A stretch of 64,000 nucleotides of DNA from Zantedeschia hybrid cultivar (Eukaryota; Streptophyta; Magnoliopsida; Alismatales; Araceae), in contig JARZZO010000014.1 in NCBI GenBank assembly GCA_030544215.1, positions 17,332,234 through 17,396,233 on the forward strand, written 5' to 3'. The number at the start of each line of letters is the position of its first letter. Positions within the stretch are counted from its first letter, which is position 1. Positions 46,073-56,883 of the stretch are shown here, piece after piece. Below the pieces are notes generated by a model, which saw nothing but the letters and a program-made list of their open reading frames with translations, did no database searches and had not been told where the DNA came from. Position numbers and translations under genes: made by a program.

Positions 46073-47462
46073 TCAAGGGAGAATATCATGAAGATCTTTA
46101 AGATAAGGAAATTTCAATCCTTTATCTCTGTCTTTAGAGGATCTTACACGATAGCTAAAGCCAAGATTCCATAGAGTAATGATGATTTGTATGGCTTCAT
46201 AATCTTCATCGGACTCCAGGTCACGCTTCTTGATTGAAAGTGTAGGAGAGAATTCAGGGAACTCGCGACGAGCCAAGCTAAGTTGAGTAAGGCACCGGTG
46301 TGGATTGTACAACACAAACTCAGTGGCTCCAATTAACTTGAGATCTGCTCCTGCTGTGCGGCGCACCCAAACTGGTTTTCCAACGAGAGCAAGCGGAGAC
46401 GAGTCGAATATGTCGGATGTCATGAGTTTCAAATACTCCCTCCAATCGGCTCGGGTCTTGAGTTTTGGAACCTTGTTGACCATGTACTCATTGAACTTTA
46501 CAATATTAGCAATGCAATGAATTGGACTATTCAAGAAGATCTGAGATGGATTCAGAGGCCTTTTCTTGCTATGCTCGAATTTGAAGTGAAGTTCAACCCA
46601 CAAGGCAAAGAATAGCATGCATCCATATGGAGGACGACCCACAGAAGCTGCAGAAAGTCCACTGTAGAGATATGCTAAGAGAGCAGTGCTAATGGATTTA
46701 CCTTCGAAAATTGCGCAAATAGCACTAATTTGATCGTCTTCCAAGATGTTATCCTGTGCAGGAAAGAATAAGGCACCAGCAAGGCATGTAACGAGAGCTT
46801 TCGTTACATCTTCTGCCTCATCCTCCCTTAAATCTTCAATTTCATAAAGAGTCCACTCGGCTAGTTTTGCGAGATTGATCCCCTTCTTCGTGAGGCATCC
46901 TTTAGCTTCTGAAGGATCCTTCATGATCGATGTCAATAACTGTTGACCGGTGATTCTCTCTTTTGTCAGGGCTATCTTGTCTCTGTTGTCTCTGGTCTTC
47001 GGGAGACCTAATAGAAGTTCCGCCTCTTCTAGAAGGATTGTGCACTCGAAATCTTGAAAGAAGAACGTATGAGTTTGGGGATGCCACCACTCGATCAAGG
47101 CGCCCATAGCCGCCCAGTCTACGTTCACACTCTTGTAATTCTTAGCGAGCACTACAAGTCCTTGAAGATCCCACTTGGATATGAACACTTGCATAGAAAG
47201 CTTGACACTTTTTGCAAGTTTACGAATCCAAGGGAGAGACGTGAACTTTCTTGGGCCAGGAAACATGGGGTAATTCTGAAAGAAAGATAAAAAAGGAAGC
47301 ATGATGAAGAGCATGATGAAGAGCATGATGGAAAAGACATGAAGAATATGAAAGAAAGTTGATTGAACTTACTTGAAGATTGAGATTTCTTCCATTGAGA
47401 TGATTCTCTATGTCTGCAAACTTCTCTAGAGACATCTTCATCTTCTTGTTTGAGGAATCCAT
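46073..47462 (-). CDS. antisense gene 2: plant-mobile-domain-like protein, 2 exons, 430 aa
   Basis: Exon 1 is 47462-47373 and exon 2 is 47275-46073, with GT..AG and phase 0. The start MDSSNKKMKMSLEKF is followed by a globular region with ALIEWWHPQTHTFFF, LLEEAELLLGLP, GITGQQ-like RITGQQLLTSI and LFFALWVELHFKFEHSKKR. The WHPQT..F..E..LLEE..LLGLP pattern is like the N-terminal part of plant mobile domain or related transposon-borne domains, and differs from antisense gene 1. The C-terminal part (VWVRRTAGADLKLIGA) is not recognised. It has its own TATA box and two upstream dyad motifs. The frame is intact. Exact family and function are unknown. Confidence 0.75.
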
Positions 47463-47597
47463 CTCTCTTTTTCGGAGTTCCTCCTTCTTGAAGCTTGGGA
47501 AGCTTGAAAACCTTGAAGAAACCTTGAAAATTTGGAAGAAAACTCTCCTTTGGATCTTTGGATTATGATAGGATTACTTGGGAGTAACCTTAGGGTG

Positions 47598-47605
47598 TTT
47601 ATATA
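47598..47605 (-). promoter_or_regulatory. TATA box of antisense gene 2
   Basis: TATATAAA on the minus strand, about 136 bases upstream of the start codon at 47462. The nearest dyad motif starts about 111 bases further upstream, similar to the 105-base spacing in the LTR promoter. Confidence 0.65.
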
Positions 47606-47715
47606 GGAGGAATTGCGATCCTAAGTAGACCTTTTCCGGATTGGAAAAGGGATATGCATTGATAGAGTTGGAGTTCGGGTAGAGAACAACCAGAAATCTG
47701 TTTCTGTGAGTAAAA

Positions 47716-47773
47716 GGCGTCTATGATACCTGACGCGTTTCAAAGTTAAATGGCGTCTGCGCGACACGACGCG
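47716..47773 (+). repeat. bipartite dyad motif cluster D, upstream of antisense gene 2 (2 copies)
   Basis: Arms 47716-47721/47732-47737 and 47752-47757/47768-47773, each with 10 bases between (TATGATACCT and TGCGCGACAC). Confidence 0.92.
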
Positions 47774-48817
47774 TTTTAGTAAATCTGCTATTTTCCCGAA
47801 ATCCTGTGATTTTAATGTTTAAATTGAATATTTGTTTGGAACTAATAATTTTGATTGCAGAAAATTCAAGAAAGCCTTAGTAAAGCTGGAAATGTCAAGA
47901 AGATCATATCGTGGAATTCAAGAAGTCCCAACCGTGACTAAAAAGACGGTTATTTCTATCCTTGTACTCTTTCCATGTAATTATTTGCATTCGCATTACT
48001 ATATGATAAATATTTATTAGACTATATCAAGGACCATGTGGTTTTGATGAAACTGGAATTTGAATTCCCCTACAACAAAAACAGTGATAATTCCAGAGGA
48101 TTCTTAATCGCATGGATAGGCCGTTGGATTGTTAATTAGTGGGGACGATGGTTCCACTTTTGTAAAACGGTGCGTGGATAAACGAGCTTCGGCTTAGCAC
48201 TGAATTACAAGAATTTGTATCTTGACTCATTAATGACAATTTAATAATATTATCCTTGATTAATTTATATTTTATTTGACTTTATATTTTTCTTTTAGCC
48301 CAGCATACATCATGTAGGACTTTGAAATCATTGAAATAAGAATTAATTATTGATTAAGTTTCAGACCATTAAATCAAATAACTCCAACATGATATGAAAT
48401 ATTCCATTCCGAATTGAGTATCTTGATTATCTTTGAGGTTCGCTTAAAGATATCCTTGGAATTCTATCCTTGATTGGATTCTTTATCTAATATTTCTTGT
48501 TTTCTTTTAAGATCCATCATGGCTGTAGCACGTCCACATTGGCTGGCAAACGCTTCCCATGATGAAACCTGCAGTGTCTACGACCTGGGGTACTTCCCAT
48601 TCCGAGGAGGTTGATCGACCTTACTTTATTTCCTTGTCTACTTCATCCAGACAGGATTGATTCCATTGATTTCATTGAGCTATCTTCATTGATAATTTTG
48701 AGAAAAATTCCAATCATGTGATGTTAAGAGCGTGTCTCATCACACCTTGGCATCACCTTTTCAGTACATTCCATTCCATTTCACTCCCTTGCAAAGACAA
48801 TGCCAAAGTGAGGCAGC
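47774..48817. other. spacer between antisense gene 2 and the 3' LTR
   Basis: No gene is supported. The last bases before the 3' LTR (AAAGTGAGGCAGC, 48805-48817) are the candidate polypurine tract for plus-strand priming, though they are not purely purine. Confidence 0.5.
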
Positions 48818-50037
48818 TGTAGACACGCTAATTTTGACATCATTTTGAGTAAATTTCATATCATATAATAATGCCTCAGAATGGTCTGATAATTAATCAT
48901 TGATTAATTTTTATTGATATTTTTGAGTGTCGGGTTTAACATACATGTTTAAGTTAATCAATTAAATTGATTTTAGCTCAAATTTTAGTTAAAATATGCA
49001 GAATTCTAAAACGTGTCAACCTGTGTGGACACGATTCAGAAATTCTAAAACGTGTCAACCTGTGTGGACACGATTCAGAATTCTAAAACGTGTCAACCTG
49101 TGTGGACGCGATTCAGAATTCTAAAACGTGTCAACCTGTGTGGACGCGATTCAGAAGTCTAAAACGCGTCAACCTGTGTGGACGCTATTTAGAGTTTATT
49201 CCTGTTTTAACGATTAAATTTGAAATTTAATCAATTTATTTATTAACTAAAAGGCGTCTGCGAAGGTCGACGCGATTTAAGTTTCCTAAGTGATTTTAAC
49301 TTCCCCTCCGGATGTTTATCCTTATCTTAATTAGTCTAAAAGACGTCTACACATGTGGACGCGTTTTACCTAATAAAGATAAAGATAAGTTTTCCCAGAT
49401 ATTTATCCTTATCTTAATTGATCTGAAAGGCGTCAGCCAAGGTGGACGCGTTTTAGATAATTACAGATAAAGATGAATTAATCAGTATTTATCTGTCAAT
49501 TAAGATAGATAAATCTTGGATTTTTCTATGTTAATCTCGAACGCAAGAAATGCCTATAAATACCCTGCATGTTGAAGAAAAAAAAAAGAAGGGAAGAGAA
49601 TTGAGTTGAGTTGAGCCATAGCGTTATAGCGAGTTGAAGATTGAAGCAACGTCGTAACGCCGGAGCGCTGCCATTTCCAGAAGTCGGCGTCCCTTTCAAG
49701 ATCTTCATCCTTTCAAAGCTTCAACCGATTGGGCTCAACAACAACAAGAGATCAAAAGGGAAAATCAAGCATAACTTCTGGACGATCCTCAACCTCAAAC
49801 TCCACAGCAAGAACAAAGAAGCAAAGAAAGGGCTCTCTTTCTTCAGCCGGCTGAGGAAGGGGAACCAAGGACTCAATCTTCCGCGTTTGAAAGGTAGGCG
49901 ATCATATCTCTTTTGAAACTTTTTAGTTAAAAGTTTCTGGCGATCACTGCACTTTAGTTGCTGTTTTTAATAGGTTAGTTTACACTAAACAACATAGATA
50001 TTTCATGTTAATCACACGGTCATTCTAAGCACCTACA
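48818..50037 (+). repeat. 3' LTR of the young Tat element
   Basis: It starts TGTAGACACG and ends CACCTACA, followed by the CACTC target duplication. It carries eight dyad motifs: five tandem units (49012-49186) and three singles (49253, 49342 and 49429). The TATA box is at 49554-49562. Confidence 0.95.
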
Positions 50038-50045
50038 CACTCCAG

Positions 50046-50975
50046 TATGACTTAGCATTGTAGCAAATATTGCTTCTCACTTACATGAATTTACTTACAA
50101 TTTGGAGAGTAAAAATAACCATACAGAAGACATAATCATACGTTCACTAATATGATAATTGTACATTCATGAATATAATAAAATATATATAAATATGCAT
50201 CTATGCATATAATAGAATGTTTATAATTCTTATTACTTGTTTAATTTTTGAGATGTACAAACCCAGTTAAGATTATGAAAAAGGCAGAAAAAATTTTGTG
50301 TTGAATTGTAATGTTATTTAGTAATTTAGCTTTTATATATCTATTTCCAAGATAAGGATGAAGACATGTAAGGATAAAGATACGACTAATGGTAGGCTTT
50401 TATTTTAAGGACGAGGATATAAAGATAAGCTTAGTAGGCACTTATTTTAAGGATAAAGATAAGATAGAATTATGATCCTCACAATGATCCTCACAGTTAA
50501 AAAAATAAAGATATGACTTAGCATTGTAGCAAATAATGCTTCTCACTTACATGAATTTACTTACAATTTGGAGTAAAAATAACCATACAGAAGACATAAT
50601 CATATGTTCACTAATATGATAATTGTACATTCATGAATATAATAAAATATATATAAATATGCATCTATGCATATAATAGAATGTTTATAATTCTTATTAC
50701 TTGTTTAATTTTTGAGATATACAAACCCAGTTATGATTATGAAAAAGGCAGAAAAATTTTTTGTGTTGAATTGTAATGTTATTTAGTAATTTAGCTTTTA
50801 TATATCTATTTCCAAGATAAGGATGAAGACATGTAAGGATAAAGATACGACTAATGGTAGACTTTTATTTTAAGGACGAGGATATAAAGATAAGCTTAGT
50901 AGGCACTTATTTTAAGGATAAAGATAAGATAGAACTATGATCCCCACAGTTTAAAAAATAAAGATAAGACAGAAC
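50046..50975. repeat. tandem duplication, period 466 bp
   Basis: TATGACTTAGCATTGTAGC occurs at 50046 and again at 50512. The following about 450 bases (including ATGCATCTATGCATATAATA and TCTATTTCCAAGATAAGGA) match closely with small indels. It is AT-rich and non-coding. The GCATTGTAGCAAATA start resembles the MITE ends elsewhere in the window, so the unit may be an old MITE. Confidence 0.9.
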
Positions 50976-52779
50976 TATGATCCTCCCAATTAAAAAAAAA
51001 CCTTTTGCATCCCATAGTATGATGCCTATCAAAAAGTAAAAATATTTTTTTGATATTCTATCACAAATTTTATAATAAGAACAAAATTTTAGCTCCCCTC
51101 CCTTTTTCTCAGCTATCTTCCCCATCTCTTCCCATTTCCCCTCTTCCTATTGGCTATCCTCATTCCTTCCCATATCCCCTTTCCACTAAAGTCCCATTTG
51201 ATATCGAGATAGTACTTCAACCTTAATTCTTTGTTTGGCATCTTAAATTTTATTAGGGATAAAAAATTAAGAAGGTTAAAGTTAACCTCAAAAGTGGGAT
51301 TATTAACTCACCTCTTAACTCCGTTTTCCACCTTTTAAAAAGATCTTTTTTACTAAATTATCCGAGCTGCTATCCACGTTTTCACCAAACGGAGAACGGC
51401 ATAAATCTTTTTCTTATGCCCTTGCATATCAAACGTATCGACGAATAAGAATAAGGATAAACTATATCAGGATGACTTATGCTTATTCCTCCCGATACCA
51501 AACGGAACCTAAGAGTTCTTTCCATGTGTTGTCTATTCACACGGGCAAACAGCTAGGTTTCAAATGTTTTCATGTTTTTTTTTAAGATGATAACGAGTTA
51601 GCAAATAGTCTCAGTGTTTTAATATGATGATCAGTCGGGAGACAGTTTTCTGATATGACTTGTAATGTGGTGATGGTAGAATGATTGTAAGGGATTATTT
51701 ACAGGGAGTTTTCTGCATATACGTGGCTCTTTAAGTGGCTATTCACCAACATTCATATAAAGAATGCGTTGGCATGGTACCCATGTGAAAAGAAAACCAA
51801 AGGACGTGGGCAAAAGCGAATCACTTGAAGAGTATTACTTGCTACAAATTAAGTGGGGTGGTGCAGTGCTTCTGCACCCCCACACGAGCACCATCCAATT
51901 AGTTTTGATCAAACGACAGTCCTAGAGATGCAATTTTTTAAAAAACTAAAATCTCAGGTGTGGCCTTATTTGATCAGATTGTTAAAGAAATTATCGTTTT
52001 TATAACAAACTAACTTGTAATTTTTATTTTGACAATTATATATGCAAAAAAATCTAAAGTCTACTTACGAAAGTTACCTAGACTTGTAAATGATATACAG
52101 ATCTACATATTCCGTACCTAGAATGAGTATGCATACATGGATTTTAATTCCTGCATGCTAAAAGATAAACAAATCTACAGAAAATGTCGTTTTATTCCAT
52201 GTCAAAACATACCTAATAATATACCCAATTTGCATCTAGATTCACAGAGACCTGATTTTAAACTGTATAGATTCTGATAACAGAACTCTTATTAAGTAAA
52301 TAGATGTCATCCGCATCCAAGTTAATGTCTCTTAGCAAATCATACTGCCCACACGCTTGTACCACATTATTGCTCACTTTAATCTAATGTATTTCATGAA
52401 ACATCCTAGATCACCATTTATGTGAGAGAGAATCCGAATGACTCACCAAACGCATATGAACATCAGCAAAAACCTGAAGCAGTCACCTCGAAACACCCCT
52501 TTGTTTCCAGTATGTTACAAGTAGGTCACAAGCAGGTCACAAGCTAGGTCAAAAAAAAAAAAGGAAAAAAAAAAAGGTCACAAGCTTAATTTACACTACT
52601 GATGATGATTTCTTAGTCACCCAAAACAAAATCATCAGCACCTGACAGTCAAAGCCAAGATGTTCGAACACCTAACCCAAAAATAGGGGGAAAAAAGAAA
52701 GGATGGAACGAAGAGGCCAGTAACTCTGGTAGACACTCCATTCTCTCCCTCTCGCTCCTCCGGTTCAAACTACACATAC
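50976..52779. other. intergenic DNA, 3' flank of PARP3
   Basis: No gene seen. AT-rich. The last 100-300 bases next to 52780 should hold the PARP3 3' untranslated region (minus strand). Near 51880-51960 a stretch (GGTGCAGTGCTTCTGCACCC) forms a short perfect inverted repeat. Confidence 0.45.
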
Positions 52780-55700
52780 TTACTCTGCAGTGTCATACTC
52801 CACCTTCATCTCTTCATACTTCACACCCACCAGAAATCTTATGCTGACCTGCTCAACACACACAAGCCATAAGCAACAAATTAAGAACACCACCATGTTT
52901 AAAGCCACATACTAAAGCGAAGGTGAAGGCTATAGGGAGGTGCTCCAGGACGGACCTGTTTTGGGTCATAGGCCGCATATTGGTTGTACTCGAGAGGGCT
53001 GTCCTTGTGCTCCGAGGGAACCAGCCGGCCGCAAGGCACTTTGATGTCATCTTTCCAGACTCTGTGCTCTGCCTCGTCAGTCTTCTTCCTGCCCAGTCCC
53101 TTGACTCCCACCTTCTTCTCCTCCAAGCTCTTGGTGTCCTACCAACCCAAGATCAAAAGGTTCATACCCTCTTTTTGGTCTGCTTGATCTTATAAATATA
53201 AACACATAACAAAGAAAGAAACGTGTTGTGTGCTAAAGTACCTCTGGGATTTTAGATATTTCGGTGAAGTTTTCTCCCAGAGAAAAAATGGCCAGGACTA
53301 AGAAGCCTTCAGGCCTGTCCACAGCTGTGAACCCATATCTCGCAGCTTCGGCTGCTGCGTCAGAGCACACAACTGACCTCCCAACCTGCAGAAGAGCAAC
53401 AGATACACGATAAGAATAGAAGCTAGCTGATGGCACAAGATTAAAAGAACAATTCAAATACATACCGTATACCCAGGAACAGGTAGTGAGCAGATTGCTG
53501 GTAGGAAACCTTTGTGTAGGTGCCTCATCAGATTAGAGCTTCTGGTTCCTATCACATGTCAAGTGGATAAATGAAGGAACACATTAACCAATCCAATACA
53601 CAAGTGTGACTTGGGAGTAATTGGCCTGGATCATTTACCACACCACAAGAGCATCTTATTTGGAAGCTTTTTCACATCATCATAGGAGGGACCGGCACTT
53701 GGTTCAACGGCAAATATGTTCTCCACAGAGGCCCCATAACTCTGCACAGTTATGTTTTGCATGCCATACATAGTTACATTACTTCTTACACAATTAATAT
53801 TGGTGATTGCTATAGTTAATGGCAACTATATATATTTTAGCAGTACTCAAGGAAATCACAACTATTATCTGACACCCAAAAACCAGGAAATAGAAAAGGC
53901 GTCACTGCACGCACTTACAATTTCACTGAGGACGACTGGCTCATAGGTTTTCTGCAGGTAATCCAAGATCATCTTGTAGTCACTTGAATCCTTATCCAAT
54001 GGAGTAACTTGGCACCCCAATTTCTTGTAGCAATCTGATAAAGGGTCATCGATGGTTGGGCCAGTCATGTCTCCGACAAGGTGGGAGGCGACTGTAATGT
54101 CCCTTACAGTCTCCAACGCTGCAGCCACCTGCACGTGTGAAGCCATTAGAAGGGTGAAAGATTCACCCATCAAAGATAAAAGTTTGTAGGCAGTGAATCG
54201 TGGCGCTCACATGATCAGCAAGTTCTTGGTGGTTCCTGATCGTAAATGGCCTGGTAGAATGCATGAGGGTGAACCACTTGTTGCTCAAGTCCAGCCACAT
54301 CATCTTGGCCTTCTCTTCCATTCCAGGCATGTTTTTGCTCATCTCTATGAACTCCGAGAGAATGTCCTCGCACCTCTTCAGGTGGAGGCTCGTCAGCATG
54401 CCCGTAGGGAGATCTGGGGGGTCCAGTCCCATCTCCAACAAAGCATATCTGTCTCAAACCAGTCACAGACGAGAGAAAAAAGGGGCAAATTAAAGCACAT
54501 TTTTTCAACACTCAAGTGTTGGGTAGTCCTCGCTCGGACCAAGTTACTGACGAGCGCAACTAACTAAGCAAGAAGGAAACCTACTTGTAGATCTCTTGGC
54601 CGCACAGAACTTTCATGAAATTTGCAACCAAAGGTTCAAGCTTGCAGTGAGCGACAGCAGCACCCATTTGGCGAAGCCCCAAACCCCCGTACCGCACGTC
54701 GACGCCATCATCCTTACCAGGAGACGAGTTTACAAAGATCTACATATATATACTCCAAAGACGAAGGAAGACATAGTAGAAGCTCAGAAGAATTACCATA
54801 TCAACAGGGTACAACTTGAGACTCTTCTTCACGAACCTCTTCTCCCTCTCCCATGGCTCAAACGGGTTGCCAGTGATCTCCTCAAACCGGGCAGCAAACT
54901 CCTTAACAGCAGCGTCGACATTGGTCTTTTCCTCGACCCGTTCGTCCGCTCTTGGATCATCACCAACTCGACCCTTTTTGTAATACAGATACAAGCGGTC
55001 GTCCGGCATCGTGATCAGCTGCATTATGCAATAGCTGTGCACGAAATTTTGGATCACTATTAACTCATATCAGCTAAAACGCTCATATTATAGCATTAAT
55101 CTTCAAAAAATAGAGCCTTGATGACCCCAGTCTCACTTTGAAGTATAGCTGACACAATGTTTGAACCACATGCAATTTTTTTTGAACCACTACTATTAAT
55201 TTGTTGACAGGAAATATCATACTCATTGATCCCTCTTCCTTGATCACAAAGAGAGAATGCGCAGTTGAACAAGATTCCATCCCTCTCGAGTATACGCCCA
55301 CCATCCTCTTGCAGCTTCGAGTCCTTGTAAACTCCTCTCTTCCCGTAGAGCTTGATCTGCATGCAGTGTTAAGTGGTCATATATATGATTGCGAGCAACC
55401 AGCCACTCCTCTTAACACGAGGCTTCCTTTCACCAAGAAATATTCACCTCTGCGGACAGTGATTCAAGTGCTTCTTCAGTCTTGTCCATCTTGTCCCACG
55501 GGATTCCCTTCCCTTCTGGGGAGAGATCAGAGACAACGTCATAGGCGTCCAGGGGCTGGGCTGATTGTTTCTTGATGCTGTCAACCAACCAAGCCTCACT
55601 GACCACAGGAATGTTCCTCTCCCTAGCACAGCATCGTCATGAACAGATAAGCTAAGAGATCTCCCCGGCATCCACTATTCATTCCTTAACAAAAAATAAA

Positions 55701-56883
55701 AAAAAAGAAATAAACTTTCCTTACATTGCTTCAACGACCTTAGAGGAGCCACCCCTCTCACGCTCAGCAGGGGACACAACCAAGCAAGTCACACCTGAGA
55801 AGCAGCATATCGCTAACCATCAAAGGAGTAACAGCAAGTGAAGAAGGAATGGAGTTTTCAAGAAGAAGTAACCGAGTAAGTAAAGCTTCCAAGGTACAGG
55901 ATGATCACACTACCAGGAACTGTGTTGGAGACCTTCCCTCCATGCCTCTCTATGTCTTCTCTCCACACATGCTAACGAAGGAAACCATCTTGATCAGCAA
56001 CAGGAGACGGAAACAAACGAAATACAAAACGAAAACTTGCTAAGCCACTAACATGTGTTCGCGACAGCCGGCCAGACAGAGATATGACCATCCCCGTGAA
56101 AGGCTTGTCCAGAGGCGTCAATTCCCTCCGAGGATATCTACTCGGGTCCCGTTTCTTAACCCACTGCAAGCAGAAAGATCCAAATTAACCGAAACCAGCA
56201 CGGTTTACACCTTCCCCCATCCCACAGCTCAAGGAGTTAAGAAAACTAAAACTTGAGCTCTTCACCTCTGCAACCATGGGGCTGCCGACCCCATCGGGAA
56301 CCTTGATCGGTTTCCCCTTCCTGGGTGATTCACGAGTGGTGTAAGTGCAGGTTGTCCACTCACTGTAAGCGCCTTTGCAGGCATAGTGGCTGCCTTCGTA
56401 CTTTAACTGGTTATTGCAAACAGGGCACTTCTGGAGAGGCCCGAAAAACAGCATGTCCTGGCTATTATCATGTACAAGACACGCTCAAATTAATCGATCA
56501 CACAACTATTATATAGTGTAACAAGATGGAAAAGACATCTCAGAACTCCAACATACCAACACAATGATATGTAGAAGATGATCGGACGTTCATATAGACA
56601 AGTGCACAAATTACATACAAGTATATATGTAAACTTCAATATGATGTACATACCATCTGGAGATGACGTCGCTGTCGGGACCGGAAGGGTCCTGGCCGTT
56701 GGCTTCGAGTAGCTTGCGCATGTCCTCGACGGAGAGGTGCTCCTGGGTGGCCTTGCAGAACTCCTCGAACTCCCTGAGGACGTCTTCTGCCGGTTTGCCA
56801 TTCCCTGCCTCTGCCGTCTTGGGCTTCTTGTTCTTTTCTGCCTCGTGGGCCTTGCTTTCCGCCTTCTGCTTCCTGGTCGCCAT
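52780..56883 (-). CDS. PARP3: poly(ADP-ribose) polymerase 3 (PARP3-like), 16 exons, 789 aa
   Basis: Exons: 56883-56654, 56461-56266, 56163-56053, 55971-55914, 55794-55725, 55622-55448, 55356-55223, 55034-54797, 54712-54585, 54448-54211, 54128-53919, 53741-53639, 53548-53466, 53385-53242, 53138-52956, 52848-52780. All introns are GT..AG and the frame closes exactly. Domains: a PADR1 zinc-binding region (Cys 89, 92, 105, 115), BRCT (about 160-260), WGR (about 285-400), PARP regulatory helices (about 410-595) and a catalytic domain (597-789). Plant PARP3 is a seed- and stress-linked nuclear protein related to the DNA-damage PARPs but without the N-terminal zinc fingers, as here. The H-Y-E catalytic residues are replaced by Cys 630 (LWCG), Val 664 (RSVVCSD) and Gln 759 (YNQYAAYD), so poly(ADP-ribose) synthesis is unlikely. 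Length is close to the usual 800-815. A 5' UTR intron with acceptor TTTGTAG near 56940 is possible. Confidence 0.95.

Larger units (their letters stand above)
30670..50037 (+). mobile_element. young Tat-lineage Ty3/gypsy retrotransposon, 19.4 kb, with two antisense genes
   Basis: It has two LTRs of 1258 and 1220 bp (TGTAGACACG..CACCTACA) and a perfect 5-bp target duplication CACTC (30665-30669 and 50038-50042). Between them lie a primer-site candidate, gag, protease, G-patch, RT, RNase H, a second RNase H and integrase on the plus strand (32962-41357), then 7.4 kb holding two minus-strand genes (42595-45440 and 46073-47462). I count about 10 substitutions between the LTRs (about 0.8 percent), so insertion is recent. 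The dual RNase H is diagnostic of Tat elements, and extra antisense open frames between pol and the 3' LTR are known in that lineage. The gag-pol frame has six in-frame stops and one frameshift, so this copy is probably not autonomous. Confidence 0.95.

Noticed and set aside
25491..49450. Conserved arms with variable spacers, superficially like a CRISPR array
   Set aside because: The spacers are only 10 bases, the arms are inverted and not direct repeats, units are scattered over plant retroelements, and no cas genes exist in a plant nucleus.
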